From: Brachyspira hampsonii
GTDB taxonomy: Bacteria > Spirochaetota > Brachyspiria > Brachyspirales > Brachyspiraceae
NCBI RefSeq assembly: GCF_001746205.1
Contig: NZ_MDCO01000001.1
Location: 9,896 to 73,895, forward strand
Length of the DNA: 64,000 nt
Reading direction: 5' to 3'
Numbering within the stretch: the first letter of the stretch is position 1; the number at the start of each line of letters is the position of its first letter. Under the pieces are notes generated by a model. It saw only the letters and a program-made list of their open reading frames with translations, was not told where the DNA came from and searched no databases. This document shows positions 19,122 to 28,365 of this stretch, piece after piece. The translations under genes and the position numbers were made by a program.

Positions 19122-20414
19122 ATGCAGACAGTAACAACTAAACAAAATATATTAATAATAGATGATGAAGAGGATATACTGACTACTTGTCAGAATATTT
19201 TAGAAGATGAGGGCTATGGAGTAGATATAGCCAAAAATTATAAAGAAGCAGAGGACATATTTAATAGTAAGAAGATAAATTTAGTATTTTTAGATGTATG
19301 GCTTCCGGATGTAGATGGGCTAGACATACTTTCTAATATAAAGGAAAAATATCCTAATACTATTGTAATAATGATGAGCGGACATGCTGGTGTTGAAACC
19401 GCTGTGAGAGCTACTAAAATGGGAGCTTATGACTTTTTAGAAAAGCCTATTAGCATATCTAAGCTGCTTTCAAGCTGTGAAGATGTATTCAAAGAGAGTA
19501 TAAATAAAGCGGAAGCCTCAGTAAATGAGGAAAATTGCTCTAACAAACATTGCAGTAATGTAGGATATAAGGTTAAACAGAGAACCATAGCTAAAAGTAT
19601 TGTTGTAAGCGGTTTTGCCTTAATGGAAGGAAGAAAAACTGCATTAACTTTGGTTCCTGCAGAAGTTAATACAGGTATAGTTTTTATTGATATTAATACA
19701 AATACTCATATAAAATTATCGCATAATAATATACTTTCTAAAGATAAGTCCGGAGCGGTTAATTCTACAGCATTAGTATCAGGAAACAGATATATAAAGA
19801 CTACAGAGCATTTCTTGGCGGCACTTCATATGATGGGTATTACTAATTTAATAGTAAAATGTGATGGAGAAGTACCCAATGTAGATGGTTCTGCTTTAGT
19901 ATTTTGCGATGCTTTAAAAGAGGCTGGTTTTGTGGAGCAGGACGATTATATAGAGCCTATAGTTATAGATACTACCTTAACTTATGGAAATGTTAATGAT
20001 AATGAAACTTATATAATACTTTCTCCTTATGAAGGACTTGAAGTAAGTCTTCGTATAGATTTTGCAGGTTCTATAGGAGTACAGGAATATACATATAAAT
20101 TTGAGAATTTTGATCAGTTTACCGAGGAGATTGGAAGAGCAAGATCATTTAATACTATAGATAATATTGATTATGCCCAAAAAATGGGAATGGCTGGAAG
20201 CGGTATGATAGGAAGCCATATACTTCTTTGCGATGGGAAAGTAATAAATACCAAACTTCATTTCGATAATGAGTTTGTAAGACATAAAATTTTGGATATA
20301 ATTGGAGATTTATATATTTTAGGCAGACCTATAAGAGGCAAAGTTGTTGCTAATAAGTCTTCTCACTCTTTCAATCATTCCGTTGTACATGATCTTGCAA
20401 ATAGATATTTATGA
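19122..20414 (+). CDS. lpxC: Receiver domain - LpxC fusion (UDP-3-O-acyl-GlcNAc deacetylase)
   Basis: 430 residues from the ATG at 19122, which has GGAAG eight bases upstream. Residues 5-122 are a full receiver domain: Asp14/Asp15 acidic pocket, Asp58 phosphoacceptor in VFLDVWLPD, Ser86 switch in MMSGHAG, Lys108 in FLEKP. After a 30-residue linker, residues about 150-430 are LpxC, the committed enzyme of lipid A synthesis. EHFLAAL carries Glu229/His230, FVRHKILDIIGD carries His388/Asp392, and SSHSFNH carries His415, matching the catalytic Glu and zinc ligands. Both halves look functional, implying phosphorylation control of LpxC. A sigma factor and hemW follow. Confidence 0.93.
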   Translation: MQTVTTKQNILIIDDEEDILTTCQNILEDEGYGVDIAKNYKEAEDIFNSKKINLVFLDVWLPDVDGLDILSNIKEKYPNTIVIMMSGHAGVETAVRATKMGAYDFLEKPISISKLLSSCEDVFKESINKAEASVNEENCSNKHCSNVGYKVKQRTIAKSIVVSGFALMEGRKTALTLVPAEVNTGIVFIDINTNTHIKLSHNNILSKDKSGAVNSTALVSGNRYIKTTEHFLAALHMMGITNLIVKCDGEVPNVDGSALVFCDALKEAGFVEQDDYIEPIVIDTTLTYGNVNDNETYIILSPYEGLEVSLRIDFAGSIGVQEYTYKFENFDQFTEEIGRARSFNTIDNIDYAQKMGMAGSGMIGSHILLCDGKVINTKLHFDNEFVRHKILDIIGDLYILGRPIRGKVVANKSSHSFNHSVVHDLANRYL

Positions 20415-20471
20415 ATTTGATTTAATGGTTAAAAATGATATAATTAATAACTAATTTAAGAGTATAAAAAT

Positions 20472-21326
20472 ATGTCAGAAAGCAGGTTAAGAACTAATAC
20501 GGAAGAACAGAATAATATATCATTATATTTTGCAGATGCTAAAAAAGAAAAACTTTTAACTAGAGAAGAGGAGATAGAACTCACTAAAAGATTAAAAGAA
20601 GGAGATGCTGAAGCAAGATCAAAGCTAATTAGAAGCAATCTCAGATTTGTTATTACAATAGCAAAACAGTATAAAAACAGCGGACTTCTGCTTGAAGATT
20701 TGATAAGCGAAGGCAATATGGGACTTATAATAGCAGCTGACAGATTTGATCCGGATAAAGGATATCATTTTATATCTTATGCAGTTTATTGGATAAGGCA
20801 AAGTATTTTAAGGGCTATTAATGAGAAATCAAGACTCATAAGGCTTCCTTTAAATAAAGCTATGGATTTAGTGGATTTGGAACGCACTGTACATCAATAC
20901 TATTATAAAAGCGGATATACTCCTGATGTTAATGAGCTTGCTGCCATATTAAATAAAGATCCTAATGATATACTTCATATTATGTCTATGAGTACAGAAC
21001 ATATTTCACTTGAAGGCGAATATAATTATGATGGTATGAAGGATAGGCTTATTGATACTATAGAGGATAAAACTTCTACAAATGTTGAAGAAACTGCTAT
21101 AAACAAAGAGCTTATGGAGGAATTAAAAGTTGCTATTGAAAGTTTATCAGATATAGAAAAGCAGATTATTAATGCCAGATATGGAATAGATCAGGAGAGA
21201 AAAACTCTTAAAGAAGTGGGGGAGATGTTTTCTTTCACTAAAGAGCGTATAAGACAGATCGAAAAAAAAGCATTGAGAAAAATGCATTCTCAAAAATATA
21301 GTTCATTAAAAGATTTCTTAAAATAA
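20472..21326 (+). CDS. RNA polymerase sigma-70 family factor
   Basis: 284 residues, a short sigma-70 factor lacking region 1.1. Region 1.2 begins ISLYFADAKKEKLLTREEE. Region 2 contains NLRFVITIAKQY, DLISEGNMGL and FISYAVYWIRQSILRAI (core binding and -10 recognition/melting). Regions 3 and 4 end with LKEVGEMFSFTKERIRQIE, the -35 helix-turn-helix. Size and order resemble group 2 factors such as RpoS or other stress sigmas, but which one cannot be told. It lies 57 bp after the receiver-LpxC gene and 4 bp before hemW, so an operon is likely. Confidence 0.9.
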   Translation: MSESRLRTNTEEQNNISLYFADAKKEKLLTREEEIELTKRLKEGDAEARSKLIRSNLRFVITIAKQYKNSGLLLEDLISEGNMGLIIAADRFDPDKGYHFISYAVYWIRQSILRAINEKSRLIRLPLNKAMDLVDLERTVHQYYYKSGYTPDVNELAAILNKDPNDILHIMSMSTEHISLEGEYNYDGMKDRLIDTIEDKTSTNVEETAINKELMEELKVAIESLSDIEKQIINARYGIDQERKTLKEVGEMFSFTKERIRQIEKKALRKMHSQKYSSLKDFLK

Positions 21327-21330
21327 TAAA

Positions 21331-22479
21331 ATGTCAGGGCTTTATATACATATCCCTTTTTGTACATATAAATGCAGCTACTGCAATTTTTATTCTATTG
21401 TTAATATGAATGACAGAGAAATATATAGAAAATATGCAGAAGCATTAATATCAGAGTTAAAATTAAGAATACAAAATTATAAATCATATATAGAAACCAT
21501 ATATTTCGGAGGAGGCACTCCTTCTGTATTTGATTCTGATTTATTAAAATATTTGTTAGATAATATATTAAATATTGTATATAATCATAATAGAGATTAT
21601 ATAGGTTCAAAAAATACAGATTTAATCAAAGAAATAACTATTGAATCAAATATAAATGATATAAACTTAGAATATATAAAATTTTTAGAGCAAATACAAA
21701 ATATAAGGCTTTCTCTTGGTATCCAAACATTTAATGAAAAAAGTTTAGCTATTATAAATAGGCATACAGATAAAAAAGATATTATAAATGCCATTAAATT
21801 AATAAATAAATCTTCTTTAGAAAATATATCTCTTGATTTTATATGCGGACTTCCTTTAAACTCAGAAACACAAATAAAAGATGATATATTATTTTCTTAT
21901 GATTTGCTTCCTAAAGTTAAGCATTTTTCTCTTTATTATTTAGAGCTTACAGATTCATTGCATAAAAAATGGAAAGATTTACTTCCTAATGATGAAGAAT
22001 CTGTCATTTATTATAAAAAAGCATCTGATACATTGGAAGGACTTGGATTTAAAAGGTATGAGGTTTCAAATTATTCGCTTCCTGATTATAATTCTATTCA
22101 TAATAGTAATTATTGGCTTTTAAAAGATTATATAGGTATAGGAGTATCTGCTGCAGGATGTTATAATAATAATAGATACTGCAATGTGAAAATCCTTAGA
22201 GATTATTTTAATTTTATTGATAATAGTAATCTCCCTATAAAAGAAAATGAATACTTAGATATAGATACTAGAAAAAAAGAGTTTATATTCCTTTCACTAA
22301 GAACAGTAAAAGGAATAAATATTGATAAGTATAATAATTACTTTAATGAAAAATTTTATTATAAGTATTACAACATTATAAATAATAATACTCAATATTT
22401 TAATGTACATAATAATTATTTATCTATAAAGAAGCACTATTTTGATTATGTTGATGAGATTAGTATATTGTTACTTTGA
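21331..22479 (+). CDS. hemW: HemW-like radical SAM protein (heme chaperone)
   Basis: 382 residues. The radical SAM cysteines are at positions 11, 15 and 18 (IPFCTYKCSYCNFYS), followed by YFGGGTPS and IRLSLGIQTFN. HemW delivers heme to respiratory proteins; such proteins are often misnamed coproporphyrinogen III oxidase. It is shorter than HemN and lacks HemN's extra N-terminal part. The C-terminal part holds the HemW-type winged helix. It starts 4 bp after the sigma gene. Its 3' end overlaps the convergent TrpR-like gene by 9 bp. Confidence 0.9.
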   Translation: MSGLYIHIPFCTYKCSYCNFYSIVNMNDREIYRKYAEALISELKLRIQNYKSYIETIYFGGGTPSVFDSDLLKYLLDNILNIVYNHNRDYIGSKNTDLIKEITIESNINDINLEYIKFLEQIQNIRLSLGIQTFNEKSLAIINRHTDKKDIINAIKLINKSSLENISLDFICGLPLNSETQIKDDILFSYDLLPKVKHFSLYYLELTDSLHKKWKDLLPNDEESVIYYKKASDTLEGLGFKRYEVSNYSLPDYNSIHNSNYWLLKDYIGIGVSAAGCYNNNRYCNVKILRDYFNFIDNSNLPIKENEYLDIDTRKKEFIFLSLRTVKGINIDKYNNYFNEKFYYKYYNIINNNTQYFNVHNNYLSIKKHYFDYVDEISILLL

Positions 22480-22770
22480 TTTGTTTAATGATTCTTGAAA
22501 GTTTTTATCATTTATAAGATATTTATCTACTATTATTGCTAAAGCACTGTCATCTTTTTTTAATTCCTTTGCTCCTCTTGTTATCGAACAAAGACTTGCA
22601 TTTAAATGTTTGGCAATTTCATATTGCGGCATTTTCTTTCTTAATAATGTTACTATCCTCAATCTTTGCTGTATCATATCTTGTTCATCTTTTGTGAAGA
22701 GTTCTGTTAGAAGTTTCTTAATAAATTCTTCATTATTTTCAGTTGCTAGAATATGTGCTAAAAGTTCCAT
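22471..22770 (-). CDS. TrpR/YerC-like transcriptional regulator
   Basis: 99 residues, from the ATG at 22770 with AAGGAG seven bases upstream; a longer TTG frame has no ribosome site. All-helical, with the Trp-repressor family pattern: LLTELFTKDEQDMIQQRLRIVTLL, then the helix-turn-helix MPQYEIAKHLNASLCSITRGAKEL. Trp repressors bind tryptophan, but the family also includes YerC-type proteins of other function, and no trp genes are nearby. Its 3' end overlaps hemW by 9 bp, so both mRNAs are complementary at their ends. Confidence 0.85.
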   Translation of the reverse strand: MELLAHILATENNEEFIKKLLTELFTKDEQDMIQQRLRIVTLLRKKMPQYEIAKHLNASLCSITRGAKELKKDDSALAIIVDKYLINDKNFQESLNKSK

Positions 22771-22924
22771 TTTATATCTCCTTAAATTCATTACTATTAA
22801 TAATACTACTATATTAAGTATAGAATAAATATTAATTTTTTCAAGCAAATTTCTTATTATTATATATAATAATGTTACAAGTATATATAAATTACTGTTT
22901 ATTAATAATAATCAAGGCAAATTT

Positions 22925-23482
22925 ATGAAAAAAGCTAATAAAAATACTAAAAAGATTTCTACCAAAGAAAACAATAAAAATAATATATTTATTATTTTTT
23001 TTATTATATTTATTTTTCTTACTGTATTTGTATACATTTTTTATAATAAAAAAATTAATTCCATTGCAAATATAAATGAAGTTGATTCCTCAGGACTTAC
23101 AATAGTTATGAAGGCATTACTTAATGAAAATAATCAATTAAGCATCAATGATATAAAAAAACTTATAAGAGATAATAGAAAAAATATAGATTATAAAATC
23201 AGAGACAGTGAAAGTAAGACTTTATTAATGTATGCGGTATATAACGGAGATACGGAAATAATAAAGGATATAGCTGAATACGGCAATCAATTAAATGAAA
23301 TAGACAACAATGGAAGAACTGCATTGCATTGGGCGGTTTATTATAATAAATACGATGCTGTTGTTGCTTTAATAGAGCTTGGTGCTAAAGATTTCATAAA
23401 GGATAATTATTCTCTTACTCCTATAGATATAGCACAGTATGAGGGGTATGAGGATATATATAAATATTTATCAAATTTATAA
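22925..23482 (+). CDS. Membrane-anchored ankyrin repeat protein
   Basis: 185 residues. A Lys/Asn-rich N-terminus (1-21) precedes one membrane helix (about 22-42). About four ankyrin repeats follow, clearest at SKTLLMYAVYNGDTEIIKDI, NGRTALHWAVYYNKYDAVVA and SLTPIDIAQYEGYEDIYKYL. Ankyrin proteins mediate protein-protein contacts; the partner is unknown. Located 115 bp before dnaN with its own upstream region. Confidence 0.85.
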   Translation: MKKANKNTKKISTKENNKNNIFIIFFIIFIFLTVFVYIFYNKKINSIANINEVDSSGLTIVMKALLNENNQLSINDIKKLIRDNRKNIDYKIRDSESKTLLMYAVYNGDTEIIKDIAEYGNQLNEIDNNGRTALHWAVYYNKYDAVVALIELGAKDFIKDNYSLTPIDIAQYEGYEDIYKYLSNL

Positions 23483-23597
23483 TAATTAAAATATATTGTA
23501 AAAAATATTTTTTAATGTTAGAATTAGTAATCAATATTATAGTTTTTAGAAATTAATAGAATATAAATAAATAAAAAATAATAAAAAAGAGGAAGCA

Positions 23598-24725
23598 ATG
23601 AGATTTAGATGTTTAAAAAAAGATATAGTAAAATCTATTGGAGTTACTGAAAATGTTGTTGAGGGCAAAGTAATTTATAATATAGAAAGCAATGTGCTTT
23701 TTCATCTTTCAGGAAACATGCTTACATTGACTGCTACTGACGGCTCTGTTTGGGCTAGAAGCAGAATCATACTTGATGACTGTGAGGGCGAAGGTGCAGT
23801 TGCTGTATATGCAAAAAAAATAAGCTCTATATTAAAAGAGATGCCTGACGGACTTATTACAATAAATGTTGAAGAAAATGAAAAAATAAATATAGAATCT
23901 GAAAACGGAAAAACTAAGCACTTAATCATCGGAATGAAAACAGATGATTTTCCTGCTTATCCTGAAAGCAATGGTGATATTAGTTATATAATGCTTCCTA
24001 CTAAAGAATTGGTTACTATGATTAATAAGACAATATCATCAATAGCTAAAGAACCATTTAAGCCTGCTTTAAGAGGTATATGCTTTGAGAAAACCGATTC
24101 TAAATTTCTTGCTGTTGCCACTGACGGCAGAAGAATGGCTGTTATAGAGAGAGAATTTGAAGGTGTAGAGAACGGTTCTTTCTCTATAATTATAGAGCCT
24201 AAAGTATTAAATGAAATACTTGTTACTGCAAATTATGATGAGGTAGAACAAGTTAAAATGGGGGTAGACGGTCAGCAGGTTTATTTCCAAGTAGGCAAAT
24301 ATGATTTCGTATCTAGCCTTATAGAAGGAAAATATCCTAATTTCAGACAGGTAATTCCAAAAGAGTTTGCATACAGTTTCAGGGTTAATAAAAATGATTT
24401 GCTTGATGCTATAAGAAGAATTGTGCCTATGATTAACGATGTGCGTTCAAAGAGAATGATATTAACTGTTTCTGAGGAATCTCTTAAAGTAAAAGGTATC
24501 AATCAAGAGATGGGAGAATCTTTAGAAGAAATTGATATAAAATATTCAGGAGAAGAGCATTCTGTTGCTTACAATTACACATATATTCAAGATGTTATAA
24601 AACAAATTGATTCTGAAATAGTTACTTTTATGGTTAATAAAGATTCTAGTCCTACTATGGTAAAAGAGATAGAAAGAGAGGATTATTATTATATTATAAT
24701 GCCTATGAGTATAGGTGAGGAGTAA
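23598..24725 (+). CDS. dnaN: DNA polymerase III beta subunit (sliding clamp)
   Basis: 375 residues, usual clamp length, three clamp folds of about 120 residues each. Recognisable segments are LTLTATDGSVWARSRI in the first fold, FKPALRGICFEKTDSKFLAVATDGRRMAV in shorter form in the second, and FVSSLIEGKYPNFRQVIP. The C-terminus (IIMPMSIGEE) departs slightly from the common MPMRL ending that binds clamp partners. Ribosome site AGAGGAAG. Neither dnaA nor recF adjoins it, so this is not a classical dnaA-dnaN origin cluster. Confidence 0.96.
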   Translation: MRFRCLKKDIVKSIGVTENVVEGKVIYNIESNVLFHLSGNMLTLTATDGSVWARSRIILDDCEGEGAVAVYAKKISSILKEMPDGLITINVEENEKINIESENGKTKHLIIGMKTDDFPAYPESNGDISYIMLPTKELVTMINKTISSIAKEPFKPALRGICFEKTDSKFLAVATDGRRMAVIEREFEGVENGSFSIIIEPKVLNEILVTANYDEVEQVKMGVDGQQVYFQVGKYDFVSSLIEGKYPNFRQVIPKEFAYSFRVNKNDLLDAIRRIVPMINDVRSKRMILTVSEESLKVKGINQEMGESLEEIDIKYSGEEHSVAYNYTYIQDVIKQIDSEIVTFMVNKDSSPTMVKEIEREDYYYIIMPMSIGEE

Positions 24726-24750
24726 TCAATTACTAAAAAGGGGGATATAT

Positions 24751-24973
24751 ATGTTTGAAGTAGAAAATAAATTTTACGAAGAACATATAAAAGAGTTCAG
24801 AGAAAAGTATCTAGGTAATAAAAGGTAATGAATTAAAAGGCGTTTACAATAGTGATGAAGAAGCTATCAATGAATCAGTAAAAACTATGGAACTAGGTAC
24901 TTTTGCAGTAAAAATAGTATCTAGTAATGATGAAGATACTAATTGGAGATTCTATTCCCGTGTCAATTTTTAA
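24751..24973 (+). pseudogene. Frameshifted small hypothetical gene
   Basis: A short gene with a good ribosome site (AGGGGG) opens as MFEVENKFYEEHIKEF and hits a TAA at 24826. The frame continues one register over as GNELKGVYNSDEEAINES through SRVNF to a TAA at 24971. At the break the DNA reads GGTAATAAAAGGTAATGAA. Removing one 10-bp GGTAATAAAA restores a single frame of about 70 codons. The 3' end overlaps the next broken gene by 14 bp, as in a coupled pair of a small protein followed by an aspartyl protease. Function unknown. Confidence 0.65.
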
Positions 24974-25445
24974 GAAAAAGAAGCAATTCCATTTTGCATT
25001 TAGAGCAGAGTACAATCATATACCTGCAGAATTAAAAACAAAAGTATTAATATAAAATAAATTTGGAATAGAAAAAGAATATGATGCTGTATGGGATACA
25101 GGAGCAACTAATACAGCTATTACACATAAAGTATATCAAGAACTAAATTTAAAGCCTATTGATAGTTGTAAGGTTAGAGGTGTTAATAGCGGAATACATA
25201 CAGTTGATATTGTATTAATAGATATATCATTATCAAATAAAGTTAATATAAAAAATGTTAGGTCTGGTGTTTGTGATATCGGCGGCTGTGATATGCTTAT
25301 TGGAATAGATATCATTAAATTTGGAGATTTAGCAATATCTAATAAAAATAATAAAACAATATTTAGTTTTGCAATACCACCTTTTGATAATCCTACAGAT
25401 TTATTAGAAAAAGCAAATAAAGTTAATAAAAATAATGGATATTGA
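24960..25445 (+). pseudogene. Retropepsin-like aspartic protease, nonsense-interrupted
   Basis: Starts at a GTG at 24960 and would encode about 161 residues, but an in-frame TAA lies at 25053 (after LKTKVLI). The frame then runs cleanly to 25445. Downstream of the stop is the aspartyl-protease signature VWDTGATNTAI, then a hydrophobic-hydrophobic-Gly motif (DMLIGIDII), as in single-domain retropepsin-like bacterial proteins. No start codon after the stop would save the active site. Its end overlaps the alternative start of the nuclease gene at 25451. Recent loss is likely because the rest is intact. Confidence 0.75.
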
Positions 25446-25450
25446 TAAAT

Positions 25451-26698
25451 ATGAATAAAACAGAAGCTAAAAATATTTTAACTGATATATTTAATTTAAA
25501 ATCATATATTGAAAATGAAATAGAAAAATTACCTACAAGATTTAATATAGTTGATTCTATTGTAGGTTCACATAAAGAAACATCAAATACTAAACTATTA
25601 GGTAGTTTTTTAGACTGCATATTTAAAAAAAATTATAAGTTTGCAAATAGTTTATTAGAATATATAAAAAATAATTGTGATATTGATAGTTTTAAAGAAA
25701 TAGATTTTTATAATGAAGATATAACTATTAATATAGAAAAAGAAGTTCCTATTAATGAAGAAGAAAAAGGTAAAATAGATATATTATTAACATCAGATAA
25801 CTATAATATCATTATAGAAAATAAAATAAATACTAGAGATAGTGAAAATCAGCTTCAGAAATATTATAATGCCATATGCAATAGAACTAATAAAAAAGAT
25901 ACTTATGTTATATATTTAACTCGCAATGGTGATGAACCTAAGAATAATTTTGATAATAAAGAAAAGTTAATATTACTTTCACATAAAACAATAATAGATT
26001 GGCTTGAAAGTATTAAAGAAAAAGAAGAAGAAGTAAAAAATAATGATTCTCTATATTCAGCTATTATTCAAATAATAGAAACAGAACAAATAATTACTAA
26101 TTCATTGGAAGGAGATATTATGAAAGAGGAAATAAAAAAGTATTTCAATAATAAATATCCAAATAAATTTAAAGAATATCCTGAAGTAATTAATTATACC
26201 AAACTTCTAAAATCTGCAATTGAAGCAGTTGCAGATATATTTTATAATTATTTTGAAGATAATATAGAGGACTATATATTAAAATTAATAAATGATAGTG
26301 AAATAAAAAAAAATAATAAAATAGAATATAATAAAGAAAAAGTAAAAAAGGAAATATATAAATCTGATGAACTATATATTGAAGCTGTATCATTGGAAAC
26401 TAAATTTTTTAGAGTAGTTTTTGAAATTGGAAGTGATGGTAGTAATTTTATATTATACTATGGAATTAGGTTTAATGATAAAAATAAAATAGAACTATTA
26501 AGAAATATAGAAGATAATATATTAGCATGTTTTAAAAATATTGATAAAGATGGTTGTTTATCAAAACCTGAAGAATATATTGATAGCAAATGGTATATTG
26601 ATTATACATTAAACTTAGATAATTTAGAAAAAGAAATTGAAAATGCTAAAAATAATATGATTAATTTATACACTTTATTAAAAGATAATAAATTATAA
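25451..26698 (+). CDS. PD-(D/E)XK nuclease superfamily protein
   Basis: About 415 residues from the ATG at 25451; no strong ribosome site, so translation may depend on the upstream genes. The PD-(D/E)XK core is visible: GKIDILLTSDNYNIIIENKI supplies Asp and Glu-x-Lys, followed by the helix QLQKYYNA with Gln, as in the PDDEXK_4 group. The C-terminal half is a helical Lys/Asn/Ile-rich region ending in a LYTLL helix. Such proteins occur in restriction, defence and repair contexts. Here it directly follows two broken genes, so it may be the surviving part of a small module. Confidence 0.8.
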   Translation: MNKTEAKNILTDIFNLKSYIENEIEKLPTRFNIVDSIVGSHKETSNTKLLGSFLDCIFKKNYKFANSLLEYIKNNCDIDSFKEIDFYNEDITINIEKEVPINEEEKGKIDILLTSDNYNIIIENKINTRDSENQLQKYYNAICNRTNKKDTYVIYLTRNGDEPKNNFDNKEKLILLSHKTIIDWLESIKEKEEEVKNNDSLYSAIIQIIETEQIITNSLEGDIMKEEIKKYFNNKYPNKFKEYPEVINYTKLLKSAIEAVADIFYNYFEDNIEDYILKLINDSEIKKNNKIEYNKEKVKKEIYKSDELYIEAVSLETKFFRVVFEIGSDGSNFILYYGIRFNDKNKIELLRNIEDNILACFKNIDKDGCLSKPEEYIDSKWYIDYTLNLDNLEKEIENAKNNMINLYTLLKDNKL

Positions 26699-26869
26699 AA
26701 TTAATTTTTTATAAAAACTATTTAAAAATAATTATCATAAATAGCTTTGTAAAAAAATAGTAAAATCATTGTAAAAAATACTTGCTTAAAATTATTATAT
26801 AATATATTATCATTTTTCAAATAATTGATGATTTTTTGAGTTTCTTATTTAAGAGGTTAATTTAAATAT

Positions 26870-27724
26870 ATGAGAATTTTGGGTAATTATATCTATACTA
26901 TAATAAAAGGTTTTATCATAGGGGCTTCAATGCTTGTACCGGGTTTCAGCGGCGGCACTATGGCTATGATACTTGGTATATATGATAAATTAATTGCTTC
27001 TTTAAGCGGTATTTTAACTTTCTCAAAAAATGAAAACTACTTTCTTAAAAATAAACTTAACTTTTTATTTTTAATATTTTTCTGTGTAGGCTCTCTTTTA
27101 GGTATGGTAATAATATCAAAGCCTTTATCAAACTTGATAGAGAGATATTATACTGTTTCTTCTTTCTTTTTTATGGGAGCTGCACTTGGCGGATTTAATA
27201 CTGTATATAATAAAACCAAATCTTATAAATTTGATTTTTTAAGCATTATATATATTCTTTTAGGAGCAGGCATAGTATATTTAATATCTATAATACCAGA
27301 AGGATTTTTCAGCAGTTCAGGCGATAGAAGCGAGATGTTTATGTACTTTATACTTATAATAGCTGGTTTAATAGTTGCTATTGCTATGATACTTCCGGGT
27401 ATAAGTGTTTCGTATATGTTTTTGCTTTTAGGTATTTATCAGGAAACTATTGATGCTGTGCACGATTTGTATATTCCATATTTAGCACCTTTGGCTATAG
27501 GGGCAATTTTAGGAGTTGTTCTCACTACTAAGATTTTAGAATATTGGATGGAGCATTATGTCAAGTCTTCTTATTTGATAATATCAGGTTTTGTATTAGG
27601 CTCTATTATACAGGTTTTTCCCGGACTTCCAAAAGGCATAGAATGGGCTTTATGTCCTATAGTGTTTTTAGCAGCTTATTTTCTCATAAGACTTTTACAG
27701 AGATTCGATCCTGATAATAGATAA
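26870..27724 (+). CDS. DUF368 membrane transporter (PopT-like)
   Basis: 284-residue integral membrane protein with about eight helices. The N-terminal motif GASMLVPGFSGGTMAMILGIYDKL and its inverted echo AMILPGISVSYMFLLLGIYQ are the DUF368 signature. Members of this family have been shown to be undecaprenyl-phosphate translocases (PopT) that recycle the lipid carrier for cell-wall synthesis; that role is extended here by homology. Monocistronic on the plus strand. Confidence 0.88.
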   Translation: MRILGNYIYTIIKGFIIGASMLVPGFSGGTMAMILGIYDKLIASLSGILTFSKNENYFLKNKLNFLFLIFFCVGSLLGMVIISKPLSNLIERYYTVSSFFFMGAALGGFNTVYNKTKSYKFDFLSIIYILLGAGIVYLISIIPEGFFSSSGDRSEMFMYFILIIAGLIVAIAMILPGISVSYMFLLLGIYQETIDAVHDLYIPYLAPLAIGAILGVVLTTKILEYWMEHYVKSSYLIISGFVLGSIIQVFPGLPKGIEWALCPIVFLAAYFLIRLLQRFDPDNR

Positions 27725-27738
27725 TAAAATAATAAATA

Positions 27739-28359
27739 TTATTCATAACTTATTTTTATATTATAAACATTAAAATAATACGGATATCTGCTGAAAAGTT
27801 CTATATCAAAAGTTTTGTAATTATTTATTTCTTTAAAATTTTTTATTTCTTTACTGCCATTTAAAAAGAAATCAATTTTCAGAAATGACTTTATGTTTCT
27901 TTCATTAATACTATCATAAATATTTTTTGGTATTTGTATTATAGATGATTTATTTTCTTTTATAGATTTGTAATTATTATATCCGTCTGTAATTTCTATA
28001 TTATTAAATAGAGCAGGGTATATATTAATTTTATATGTATTTAGTATTCTTCCTAATTTCATTATATTTATTTCTAAAATGTTTATATTGTATTTTTGAT
28101 TTTGCTTTGAAGTTATTTTTAATTTGATATCTGCATCTTTGTCTAATGTTTGAATATATAAATTATTAGTGTCAAAATTATCATCTTCTAAAAATAAATT
28201 ATAATTGTATTCATCTTTATGAAATCCTATTATATCGGATTTTTCTCTGTGTATATCATAGCCTTTATATTTTAAATCGCTTAATTTATAAATATCATCA
28301 GCCATAACTGAAAAAGCATTTATATAAATAGTAAAAAATAGAAAAAGAAACTTTATCAT
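27739..28359 (-). CDS. Hypothetical exported protein
   Basis: 206 residues with a signal peptide (about 1-20, ending SVMA). The mature part is Asn/Lys/Ile-rich with alternating beta pattern and no Cys. Starts 6 bp after the DUF1877 gene, so the two are co-transcribed and perhaps coupled. Family not recognised. Confidence 0.65.
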   Translation of the reverse strand: MIKFLFLFFTIYINAFSVMADDIYKLSDLKYKGYDIHREKSDIIGFHKDEYNYNLFLEDDNFDTNNLYIQTLDKDADIKLKITSKQNQKYNINILEINIMKLGRILNTYKINIYPALFNNIEITDGYNNYKSIKENKSSIIQIPKNIYDSINERNIKSFLKIDFFLNGSKEIKNFKEINNYKTFDIELFSRYPYYFNVYNIKISYE

Positions 28360-28365
28360 ATAAAA

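Noticed and set aside
22800-22825. Inverted repeat CTATA-TTAAG-TATAG upstream of the TrpR-like gene as an operator
   Set aside because: Arms of five bases in AT-rich sequence are expected by chance; no match to the known Trp operator centre.
23483-23597. Replication origin next to dnaN
   Set aside because: No DnaA-box-like TTATCCACA cluster was found and dnaA is not adjacent; AT-richness is general in this genome.
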